Shown here one piece after another: positions 1 through 6,213 of a stretch of 10,994 bases of DNA. The stretch covers positions 1 to 10,994 of the forward strand of contig CAYTFK010000238.1 of assembly GCA_964436865.1 (NCBI GenBank), in the 5' to 3' direction. The position numbers and the translations under genes are program-made. Under the pieces are notes generated by a model that was not told where the DNA came from, ran no database searches, and was given only the letters and a program-made list of their open reading frames with translations. Position 1 is the stretch's first letter. Every line of letters starts with the position of its first letter. This DNA is from JAXGPP01 sp964436865. GTDB taxonomy: Bacteria; Planctomycetota; Planctomycetia; Pirellulales; Thermoguttaceae.

Positions 1-1
1 G

Positions 2-682
2 TTCGTCAACATCGACGACGATGACGTCAACGGCAAGGCGGATGTCATCGAGACGGACGTATTCCCGCTGCCGGACAATGATCTGGAGCCCGCGATCCTG
101 GATTTTGGCCTCGACACGCACCAGGGGCTCGCCGGTTACAAGCTGGTGCTGCACTACCCCGAGCACGGGCGGATCTGGGCAAGCGATCAGAAAGACCCAC
201 TCGTCGCGGACGAGCACGACCCGCTTGCGAGGACGTACACTTGGACCATCGGCGAGAATTGGGACGGGGCCAACCCGCCGCACTGCCCCAAGGAGATTTG
301 GGTTGAAGGGACCGGACTGGCCGAATCAGCCGCAGTGAGTTGGATGGTCCAGACTCCCGGCGGGGCCGCATTGGCGTCAGATGAGGTGAAGTTTAGCGTG
401 GAAAAGGTGGTGTGGCCGTTCTCGCAGCCGCAGCTTTCGGAGTGGAACAACCGCCGTACGTCGCAGTGGAACGGCTTGGAACTCGCCCCGGCGTGGTTTA
501 TCGACAAGGCGCTCGAGGACTACATCAACAACCCTGAAGACTGCGGAACGATTGAGACGATCCATCCCCGATATGGAGATCGGTGGCGTGCCCGCGGCGT
601 CGGAAGTGGGCCAGATGTCGGCTACGAGTGGCCTTGCGAGCATCGGTGGCACGTACGCATTCGGGTTCGTGATGGAGTTTGA
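2..682 (+). CDS. Asp-rich secreted-type protein, 5'-truncated by the window, first frame segment of a frameshifted gene
   Basis: The frame is open from the first complete codon, so the gene begins before the window. The segment starts with an acidic stretch, FVNIDDDDVNGKADVIE, which resembles the calcium-binding-like Asp/Asn loops often seen in large extracellular planctomycete proteins. Beta-rich sequence follows, including YKLVLHYPEHGRIWAS and EIWVEGTGLAESAAVSW, a style I associate with those same proteins. Sense coding is convincing to about position 565 (..GTIETIHP). Beyond the CCCC run at 566-569 the frame degrades into Arg-rich sequence and stops at 680-682, while good coding continues in the next frame. 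I therefore read 2-1324 as one gene cut by two indels. No enzymatic domain is recognisable, and the function is unknown. Whether the break is biological or a sequencing error cannot be told from the sequence. Confidence 0.6.
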   Translation, partial: FVNIDDDDVNGKADVIETDVFPLPDNDLEPAILDFGLDTHQGLAGYKLVLHYPEHGRIWASDQKDPLVADEHDPLARTYTWTIGENWDGANPPHCPKEIWVEGTGLAESAAVSWMVQTPGGAALASDEVKFSVEKVVWPFSQPQLSEWNNRRTSQWNGLELAPAWFIDKALEDYINNPEDCGTIETIHPRYGDRWRARGVGSGPDVGYEWPCEHRWHVRIRVRDGV

Positions 683-1103
683 CTATGAGTTTGAGACCTC
701 ACGGAACCCGGCACAATGGGGGCGCGTTCAAGCGGACCACTGGGACAATTACGATGAGGATCCGGAATTGGAGCTGACGAGGAAGCTGAGCTTCGTGGGC
801 AATAGTGGCATCAAGTTCGGCGCGCTCGAAGCTACCGGTGATCCATTCGAGGCGGCGATTCTCGACGTCGAATCGATGGTCAGTCTTGCTGGAGGATTGG
901 ATGAATTCGATCCCTCCAACGGCGGCGGAATCAACGTGAGTGGGACTGTGTCGATCCCGCCCTACCGCCCCGAGCCCCTCAACAAACTTATGACGGGCGT
1001 ACGCTGCGGCGGTGACTACAGGCGCATGGTCGATAACCCGGGACACATCTTTGATCCACCGGAGGATCCGCCGATGCCGACGAGTACTACGATACTCTGC
1101 TAA
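552..1103 (+). CDS. Middle frame segment of the frameshifted Asp-rich protein
   Basis: The possible starts here (TTG at 552, ATG at 573) are probably not real. The sequence reads as a direct continuation of the upstream frame if one C is removed from CCCC at 566-569, giving ..IETIHP-DMEIGGVPAASE. The product contains GGTYAFGFVMEFDYEFE and ELELTRKLSFVGNSGIKFGA, alternating hydrophobic/polar beta-strand-like sequence rich in Asp and Glu. A Gly/Asn stretch, FDPSNGGGINVSGTVSIPP, follows. Coding quality is lost near 1071, after HIFDPPEDPP, and the frame stops at 1101-1103. The frame starting with GAT at 1073 then takes over (DADEYYDTLL). No known domain is recognised. Nothing in the segment suggests an independent function, so treat it as the middle of the gene that begins at or before position 1. 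Confidence 0.55.
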   Translation: MRRSIPDMEIGGVPAASEVGQMSATSGLASIGGTYAFGFVMEFDYEFETSRNPAQWGRVQADHWDNYDEDPELELTRKLSFVGNSGIKFGALEATGDPFEAAILDVESMVSLAGGLDEFDPSNGGGINVSGTVSIPPYRPEPLNKLMTGVRCGGDYRRMVDNPGHIFDPPEDPPMPTSTTILC

Positions 1104-1129
1104 ACAACCACGGCCATGCAAATGGTCAC

Positions 1130-1324
1130 ATGAACATCGACGTTACCCGGATCGATCAGACGGAGTACTACCGAGTGGACATCTACCTGGACCGCGCGCA
1201 AGTCCCCTGCTATTCCGAGTGCGTAAGGCTCACCACCGCAGGCATCGGCCCCTTGAACGTACAATCGCACTGGGCGAGCGGGGTAATCTTCAGTGACATG
1301 TCGGTGATTAAGAAAGAGCCTTGA
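1130..1324 (+). CDS. C-terminal frame segment of the frameshifted Asp-rich protein
   Basis: The first ATG in this frame is at 1130, but the frame is open from 1055, and coding-like sequence (DADEYYDTLLNNHGHANGH) precedes that ATG. No Shine-Dalgarno sequence lies upstream of 1130. The segment is therefore better read as the C-terminus of the preceding protein, restored if one base is added between 1071 and 1073. The final residues, including NIDVTRIDQTEYYRVDIYLD, look like beta strands. Two cysteines occur close together in PCYSECVRL, a possible disulfide in an exported protein. The stop is TGA at 1322-1324. No family is recognised. Confidence 0.5.
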   Translation: MNIDVTRIDQTEYYRVDIYLDRAQVPCYSECVRLTTAGIGPLNVQSHWASGVIFSDMSVIKKEP

Positions 1325-1405
1325 GCCGATGCGACCGAGGGAATATCGCCAGAGTTCCAAATTCCGCTCATCGACGGTGGAGAGTAGATCAGACAGGAAC
1401 GTGCC

Positions 1406-2644
1406 ATGAGAAAGACTTGGAAGCGGATGACAACTGAAGTTCGGCCGGCAAAGGCGGTCAACCAGAGCCGCGCGGAGCAAAGGGGGGGTGGTGTCCCATC
1501 CTTTCAGGCGGAGAGACGATCGGCGTTGGCGGCGGGAGCGGCAGTGCTTCTCGCACTCCTGCCGCCGACCGCTCGAGCGGCCGACGAGAGTGAACGCTCG
1601 CGAATCGCATTAGGCCCGTGGGCAGGCGCGCTCAAGGTTGGCCCGGGGATGAATGCCGCCGGCAGGTGCCTGAAAGGCTCCAGGTTCGTCGGCGAGAACC
1701 TGGTGGAAGCAAGATTCGATGGTTGCGATCTTGATGGTGCGATCTTCTATCGATGCGACCTGACCCGTGCGTCGTTCAGGGGCGCTCGTCTGACGGGTAT
1801 GAACGTTTGGGAGTGCCGCTTTGCTGATGCGGATTTCACGGACGCGGTGATTAATGGGATTGTGGGCATCGGTGGTGAGCCTACGGAGCCATCGAGAAGC
1901 GGCTGGCCCCACGACGTGTATCTCTCCTATGACCAGTTGCGCTCCACGCGGTCCTACCAGGACCGGGATCTCAGCCGGTGCGTGATTTCCCTTGCCAGGC
2001 GGCTACATCCCGAGCCGGTCAAATGGGATTTCAGTGGCATGAATCTCCAAAAAGCACGTTTCCACAAAGGGGACTTCACGGCCTGCGATTTCTCCGACGC
2101 GCGGATTGACGGCACCGAGTTCGTCGTAGTCACCATCGATTCTAGCCAACTTGCGACGACTGACAACTTCAGACGCACACGCGCACTCCGGGGATCGCGT
2201 TTTGCCAGTGTACGGTGTCGGGGCGAGTGGAACCTTCATGGCATGGATCTGACCGGAACGTGGCTGGAGGGAATCGAATGCGGCGCTCTTGACCTAACGG
2301 ATGCGGAGATCTCCCAGTGCTCGCTTGGACGCGGGATCACGGCTGATCACATTCGTTCGACGCGGAGTTTCCGAAGAGGCGATTTGCATCAGATGAAGTT
2401 CTTCAGGATTGACTTTTCGCGATTTCCGTTTTCCGGAGTGAACATGACCGGCAGCACGTTCTTCGGCTGCGATTTTTCGGGCGCCAGTTTCGCCGGCAGC
2501 GTAGTCACCGCGGCGAGCTTCTCAGAGAGCGCCGGCCTGACCGCCGAGCAGATCCGCTCGAGCTGGAACTATCAGCACGGGCGAATAGAGGGGATCGTCT
2601 TGCCGCAGGACGTGGTGGAGGCGCTTCGCGGCGGGACGCAATAG
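1406..2644 (+). CDS. Exported pentapeptide-repeat protein with periodic QIRST-type spacer motifs
   Basis: The 412-residue product has many A(D/N)LxX/F-type pentapeptides, for example FVGENLVEARFDGCDLDGAI at about residues 89-108, DLTRASFRGARLTG, and MNLQKARFHKGDFTACDFSD. These should fold as a right-handed quadrilateral beta-helix. Four spacer motifs recur every 67-71 residues: QLRSTRSY at 177, QLATTDNF at 248, HIRSTRSF at 315 and QIRSSWNY at 382. I know this spacer style from planctomycete pentapeptide proteins. Residues 37-58 (RRSALAAGAAVLLALLPPTARA) form a signal peptide preceded by an RR pair, possibly Tat-type, with likely cleavage after ARA. The basic N-region is unusually long at 36 residues. 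The ATG at 1406 is supported by AGGAA at 1395-1399; a run of seven Gs at 1482-1488 is a possible error site. The biochemical role is unknown; such helices usually mediate binding. Confidence 0.85.
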   Translation: MRKTWKRMTTEVRPAKAVNQSRAEQRGGGVPSFQAERRSALAAGAAVLLALLPPTARAADESERSRIALGPWAGALKVGPGMNAAGRCLKGSRFVGENLVEARFDGCDLDGAIFYRCDLTRASFRGARLTGMNVWECRFADADFTDAVINGIVGIGGEPTEPSRSGWPHDVYLSYDQLRSTRSYQDRDLSRCVISLARRLHPEPVKWDFSGMNLQKARFHKGDFTACDFSDARIDGTEFVVVTIDSSQLATTDNFRRTRALRGSRFASVRCRGEWNLHGMDLTGTWLEGIECGALDLTDAEISQCSLGRGITADHIRSTRSFRRGDLHQMKFFRIDFSRFPFSGVNMTGSTFFGCDFSGASFAGSVVTAASFSESAGLTAEQIRSSWNYQHGRIEGIVLPQDVVEALRGGTQ

Positions 2645-2677
2645 CGGCTAGAGCCTCCCTGTTGCGCACGGGAGCTT

Positions 2678-2806
2678 GTGAACCTCACGCACTTTGAACC
2701 GAACTGGCCCCCTAACGATGACTTGGGAAAGGCGCTTCAGGAACTCGCCGACGCGGCGCAGCGCCGCTCGATGGAGAAGCTGCGCGAGCGTGCGCCGACG
2801 CGGTAA
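2678..2806 (+). CDS. Possible small ORF or coding remnant (42 residues)
   Basis: A GTG at 2678 opens 42 codons ending at TAA 2804-2806, in the same frame as the pentapeptide gene and 33 nt past its stop. The product begins NLTHFEPNWPPNDDLGKALQ and continues as a plausible amphipathic helix rich in Leu, Ala, Glu and Arg (ELADAAQRRSMEKLRERAP). GGAG at 2671-2674 is present but only 3 nt from the GTG, closer than usual. The composition looks more protein-like than the alternative frames here, including the Arg/Ser-rich frame starting at 2694. It could be a genuine small protein, the tail of a decayed gene, or chance. I do not recognise it. Confidence 0.28.
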   Translation: MNLTHFEPNWPPNDDLGKALQELADAAQRRSMEKLRERAPTR

Positions 2807-2943
2807 TGCGACTCCGTCCAGATCGACAGGAGATGTCGGAACGCAAGTGGTAGCAGGAGGGGGAGCCCGCGCTCAATTTGCGGCTATTCCACGTGGGTCC
2901 AGTCGTTGCCGGGGCTCATAGTGCCGCTTCTGGCGGATTACGG
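2807..2943. other. Convergent intergenic region without recognisable genes
   Basis: This gap lies between the end of the rightward pentapeptide/small-ORF region and the 3' end of leftward lutC. I see no strong stem-loop followed by a T tract on either strand, so no intrinsic terminator is called. The best hairpin is a 4-bp CCGC/GCGG stem near 2927-2939, too weak to support. No tRNA, repeat or insertion-sequence end is visible. Confidence 0.5.
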
Positions 2944-3597
2944 CTACTCGGCGATCACGAGCACGATCAGACGCTTGGGGCCGTGGACGCCGAGGATGAG
3001 GATTTTCTCGATGTCGGCGGTGCGGCTGGGGCCGGTGATGAAGACGAACTCGCCGCGCAGCGCCGGGTCGGCGATCCGCGGCGCGAGCTTATCCCAGGCC
3101 GCCGGCATGTGTTCCACAAGCTGGCTGGCCCGCGCCGCCACGATGCACACGGGTGGCAGATAGCACATGAGCCGCTCCTGCGGCGTCGCGCAGGCGATCA
3201 TCGCGCTGCCGGTGTCGGCCAGCAGTGTATCGGCCTCGATCACTCCGACCGCCAGGTCCGCAAGCGACCGGGCGCCATCTTCCGGCCCGGGATAGCGAAC
3301 ATGATCCGGCGGCAAACCCGCAACGACGTCGCGGCAGAGCGGCCGATCGAGGCAGCCGATCGGTTGCCACCCCTCGCGCTGGGCCAGCTCCGCCACCCTT
3401 CGCCGAGCGTCGTCGATCGACCGGCAGAGGAACGCCTCGCCGCTGACCGCTTGAAGCTCCTGAACGAACCGCGCCGACATCTCTTCGGCCGAGGGCTGCA
3501 TACGGGGCCAGACTTCGGGCACAGGAGGCCGCTCGCGGGGCGGATCATTGGCCAGTGCCGTTCGGATGCGATTGAGAATGGCGTCGCGGGAAGTCAT
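2944..3597 (-). CDS. lutC: LutC, LUD-domain subunit of the L-lactate utilization complex
   Basis: The 217-residue product is a single LUD domain (formerly DUF162). The hallmark segment EADTLLADTGSAMIACATPQ lies at residues 121-140, followed by ERLMCYLPPVCIVAARASQLV. The family-typical C-terminus FITGPSRTADIEKILILGVH is also present. In Bacillus subtilis, LutABC together replace a flavin L-lactate dehydrogenase and oxidise L-lactate to pyruvate in the cytoplasm; LutC is the subunit without Fe-S motifs. The length matches the family (about 220-240 residues). The ATG at 3595-3597 is the natural start, since the N-terminus SRDAILNRIRTAL aligns with the family's usual opening helix. No Shine-Dalgarno sequence precedes it. 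It is the last gene of lutA-lutB-lutC, 74 nt after lutB, a larger gap than between lutA and lutB. The stop is TAG. Confidence 0.93.
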   Translation of the reverse strand: MTSRDAILNRIRTALANDPPRERPPVPEVWPRMQPSAEEMSARFVQELQAVSGEAFLCRSIDDARRRVAELAQREGWQPIGCLDRPLCRDVVAGLPPDHVRYPGPEDGARSLADLAVGVIEADTLLADTGSAMIACATPQERLMCYLPPVCIVAARASQLVEHMPAAWDKLAPRIADPALRGEFVFITGPSRTADIEKILILGVHGPKRLIVLVIAE

Positions 3598-3671
3598 GGT
3601 GCGGTGGTGTCGAATGGGGCGAAGCGAGTGGAGAGATGATGAAAAAAGTCATTGCGGGCGGCACGAGGAGT

Positions 3672-5156
3672 TCAGCCGGGACCTCCGCGCGACGCGACAG
3701 GCTGCGATGTGGCCGGCGGGCTACCCGGCGCCGGGCGTCGCTGGGCTGGCTTGAGCTCGTGTCCGTGCCGTTTCCACCACGCCCGGAACGAGCCTTCCGG
3801 CGGCGGCTGGGGCAGCTCGCGACCGCGCGTCCAGGCGCCCAGCTTACCCGGATGCCAGGGGAGGAACTTCGCCATCCGCACGCCCAGCTTTACTCCGGCC
3901 ATCGTCAACCGGTAACGGAGCGGCCCGCGCATCGTCCATGCCCAGAGCGCCCAGGTGAGCCGTTCCAGCGGTGAGTTCATCGGCGAAGGCTCGTTCACCG
4001 CGCGGTGCCGCAGGTGGACGAGCTGGTGCGGGATGTCGATCTTGACCGGGCAGACCTCGCCGCAGGCCCCGCAGAGCGATGAGGCAAACGGGAGCGTGCC
4101 CGCCTTGTCCATTCCGATCAGGTGCGGGGTGATGATCGAGCCGATCGGGCCCGGATACACCCAGCCGTAGGCCCAGCCGCCGGTGCGGCGATAAACGGGG
4201 CAGGCATTGAGGCACGCCCCGCAGCGGATGCAGAACAGTCCCATCCGGGCGGCCGGGTCCTTAAGGATGTTGCTGCGGCCGTTGTCGATGATGATTACGT
4301 ACAGCTTCCGGCCCGGCGTCGTGCCGTGGAACAGGTGCGTGTAGGTCGTCAGCTTCTGCCCGGTCCCGCTGCGGGCGAGCAGGTTGAGGAACACGGGCAG
4401 GTACTGGATGCTGGGGATCACCTTTTCGATGCCCATGATCGCCACGTGGATCGGCGGCGCGGAGGTTGAGAGCCCGGCGTTGCCCTCGTTCTCGACCACG
4501 CAGAAAGTCCCCGTGTCGGCGATGGCGAAGTTCACCCCCGAAACGCCCATATCCGCCTGGATGAAGTCTTCGCGGAGGTGCTTGCGGGCGATGTTGGTCA
4601 GGTGCTGGTGCTCTTCGCTGAACTCCTCGTCGAGCTTATCCTGAAAGAGTCTTCCCACGTCGGCCGCCGACATGTGCAGCGCCGGCGTCACGATGTGGAC
4701 CGGCCGCTGGTGGGCCAACTGCACGAGGTACTCGCCGAGGTCGGTCTCGACGGGGCGGACGCCCACCGCCTCGAACTTGTGGTTGAGCTCCATCTCCTCG
4801 CTGACCATCGACTTCGACTTGACGACGGTCTTTACGTTGTGCTCATTCGCGATTTCGAGCACGTAGCGATTGGCCTCCTCGGCATCGGCCGCCCACAAGA
4901 CCGTTGCGCCGCGAGCGGTGATATTCCGCTCGAATTCGACGAGCAGCTTGTCGAGATTGGCGATCGCGTACTGCTTGATCGCGTTGGCCGCAGCACGCCA
5001 GTCCTGCCAATGCGGGATGGCGGCGGCCAGCGACTGGTTGTGCTTGGTCGAGCGTTCCGCCGCTTCGCCCAGCGACTTCGCGCCGTGCGGCTCGTAGAGT
5101 CCCTTGGTTTCTTTCTTGAGGAACTCGGCGCCGTGGAGATCGAGTTGAGAGGCCAT
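3672..5156 (-). CDS. lutB: LutB, iron-sulfur LUD-domain subunit of the L-lactate utilization complex
   Basis: The 494-residue product has an N-terminal LUD domain (about residues 70-300; note SGVNFAIADTGTFCVVENEG). Next come two ferredoxin-like cysteine clusters: CIRCGACLNACP with Cys309/312/315/319, and CGACGEVCP with Cys362/365/369. A C-terminal LutB-type region (DUF3390-like) follows. This is the electron-transferring subunit of the LutABC lactate-to-pyruvate system. I start at ATG 5154-5156 (MASQLDLHGAEFLKK) because the open frame upstream overlaps lutA and has no homology-like content. The start lies 10 nt after the lutA stop, consistent with one transcript and coupled translation. No clear Shine-Dalgarno sequence is seen. 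The protein is slightly longer than B. subtilis LutB because of a Pro/Ala/Ser-rich tail of about 25 residues (PAQRRPAPGSPPATSQPVAS), probably disordered. Confidence 0.94.
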   Translation of the reverse strand: MASQLDLHGAEFLKKETKGLYEPHGAKSLGEAAERSTKHNQSLAAAIPHWQDWRAAANAIKQYAIANLDKLLVEFERNITARGATVLWAADAEEANRYVLEIANEHNVKTVVKSKSMVSEEMELNHKFEAVGVRPVETDLGEYLVQLAHQRPVHIVTPALHMSAADVGRLFQDKLDEEFSEEHQHLTNIARKHLREDFIQADMGVSGVNFAIADTGTFCVVENEGNAGLSTSAPPIHVAIMGIEKVIPSIQYLPVFLNLLARSGTGQKLTTYTHLFHGTTPGRKLYVIIIDNGRSNILKDPAARMGLFCIRCGACLNACPVYRRTGGWAYGWVYPGPIGSIITPHLIGMDKAGTLPFASSLCGACGEVCPVKIDIPHQLVHLRHRAVNEPSPMNSPLERLTWALWAWTMRGPLRYRLTMAGVKLGVRMAKFLPWHPGKLGAWTRGRELPQPPPEGSFRAWWKRHGHELKPAQRRPAPGSPPATSQPVASRGGPG

Positions 5157-5166
5157 GGGATATCGG

Positions 5167-6006
5167 CTAGGAGTGGTGGGTTGAAGAATGCCGCTCGGCG
5201 GCAAGGATCTCTTGCTCGCTGGGCGCGGGCACTTCACCATCTGCGGCGAGGATCTCGGCAATGTGGATCGGTTGGATATGCCGAGTGGCCGGGTCGCGGC
5301 GAAGGATGCCGCCAACATGCATCAGGCAACTGATGTCGACCGAGCAGACGACCTCGGCGCCCGTCTTGACGATGTTCTCGACCTTCGTCTTCCCCATGGC
5401 GAGCGAGGTGCCGGGCATCTTGACGCTGAACGTGCCGCCGAAACCGCAGCATTCCTCGATGTTGGGAAGCTCGATGTACTCGATATCGCGGACGTTCTTC
5501 AGCAGCGCGATCGGTTGCTTGACCAGACCCAGTTCGCGACGGCCATGGCAGCCGCTGTGCATCGTCACCTTGTGCGGGAAGCGGGCGCCGGTGTCGGTCA
5601 CGCCCAGGACCTCTACAAGGAACTCGGTCAGCTCGAACACCCGGCTCCCCACGCCGGCGATCCGCGGATCGGGGTCGACATGCCCGAAGAACACGCGGCA
5701 CATCGCCGTGCAGGAACCCGACGGGCAGACGATGTAGCGATACTTTTCGAACGTCCGGCAGAAATGATGGATTACCCGGCGGGCCTCTTCCCAGTAGCCC
5801 GAGTTGAACGCCGGCTGCCCGCAGCAGGTCTGCCCTTCGGGGAATTCGATGGGCACGCCGAACCGAGTGAGGAGCCGGGCCGTGGCCTCGGCGATGCGCG
5901 GGAAAAACTGGTCGATGTAGCAGGGAATGAACAGGGCGACGGGCTCGCCGGGCTGGTAGGTCGGATAGTCCCACTCGGGCGGCGAATGCGAGGCGGTGTG
6001 GATCAT
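5167..6006 (-). CDS. lutA: LutA, cysteine-rich CCG-domain subunit of the L-lactate utilization complex
   Basis: The 279-residue product carries two CCG (DUF224) cysteine-rich domains, the type that binds Fe-S cofactors in LutA, glycolate oxidase GlcF and heterodisulfide reductase HdrB. The first includes FIPCYIDQFFP (Cys29) and CCGQPAFNSGY (Cys61-62), with CPSGSC at 94-99. The second includes HSGCHGRRELGL (Cys153) and CCGFGGTFSVKMP (Cys186-187). All expected cysteines are present, so it should be functional. I prefer ATG 6004-6006 (MIHTASHSPPEW) over a TTG at 6043-6045, because the extra 13 residues add nothing conserved; neither start has a clear Shine-Dalgarno sequence. It is first in lutA-lutB-lutC and divergent from the transporter pair. 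It is somewhat longer than B. subtilis LutA (about 240 residues) at both ends. GlcF is less likely, because LutB and LutC follow directly. Confidence 0.94.
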   Translation of the reverse strand: MIHTASHSPPEWDYPTYQPGEPVALFIPCYIDQFFPRIAEATARLLTRFGVPIEFPEGQTCCGQPAFNSGYWEEARRVIHHFCRTFEKYRYIVCPSGSCTAMCRVFFGHVDPDPRIAGVGSRVFELTEFLVEVLGVTDTGARFPHKVTMHSGCHGRRELGLVKQPIALLKNVRDIEYIELPNIEECCGFGGTFSVKMPGTSLAMGKTKVENIVKTGAEVVCSVDISCLMHVGGILRRDPATRHIQPIHIAEILAADGEVPAPSEQEILAAERHSSTHHS

Positions 6007-6070
6007 GAAAGCGGATCTTGCGGGCGGCTGCGAAATACGGGCCAAGGACGACCAATCGCGACTCTCACCT

Positions 6071-6078
6071 GTTATAAC
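6071..6078. promoter_or_regulatory. GTTATAAC palindrome, possible shared -10 region of the divergent promoters
   Basis: The 8-bp perfect palindrome GTTATAAC is the most AT-rich point between divergent lutA and the transporter ATPase gene. Read on either strand it contains TATAAC, a good match to a -10 box. On the minus strand it would give a leader of roughly 55-60 nt to the lutA ATG; on the plus strand about 130 nt to the ATPase ATG. I find no matching -35 at 16-18 bp on either strand, so this is only a candidate. Confidence 0.25.
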
Positions 6079-6150
6079 GCCCGGCCGATGCGTTTACCAT
6101 CGCCGGAGGCGTTTCGGCGCCCGGATCGTGCCGTTCGATCGGCGGCGTGC

Positions 6151-6171
6151 ACCATGCCCCCTGGGCATGGT
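6151..6171. promoter_or_regulatory. Perfect 9-bp inverted repeat in the leader of the ABC transporter operon
   Basis: ACCATGCCC at 6151-6159 and GGGCATGGT at 6163-6171 are exact reverse complements around a 3-nt centre. The element lies 42 nt upstream of the chosen ATPase start and only 3 nt upstream of an alternative in-frame ATG at 6175. No T tract follows, so it is not a terminator. It could be a dimeric repressor's operator or an RNA stem-loop in the leader. No cobalamin or other riboswitch consensus was recognised around it. Confidence 0.4.
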
Positions 6172-6213
6172 AAGATGGAAGGCTCCGATATACCGCGGCT
6201 GCGGCTTCTGCGC

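Noticed and set aside
2878..3639. Plus-strand open frame of about 250 codons opposite lutC
   Set aside because: It is antisense to a clear LUD-domain gene and has no recognisable sequence; a shadow frame.
5157..5318. N-terminal extension of LutB by 54 residues
   Set aside because: It overlaps the 3' end of lutA and has low-complexity Arg/Ser/Pro content. ATG at 5154-5156 fits the family start.
4578..5333. Long plus-strand open frame of about 250 codons
   Set aside because: It lies antisense to lutB, whose domains and cysteine clusters are unmistakable. Long opposite-strand frames are expected from GC-rich codon bias.
5188..6213. Upstream extension of the ABC ATPase open frame by over 340 codons
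   Set aside because: The extension is antisense to lutA, lacks any domain, and the FecE-type fold begins just after ATG 6214.
6007..6213. Possible cobalamin riboswitch in the leader of the FecE-like gene
   Set aside because: No recognisable B12-box or other riboswitch core, and the leader is too short for the full element. Only the inverted repeat stands out.
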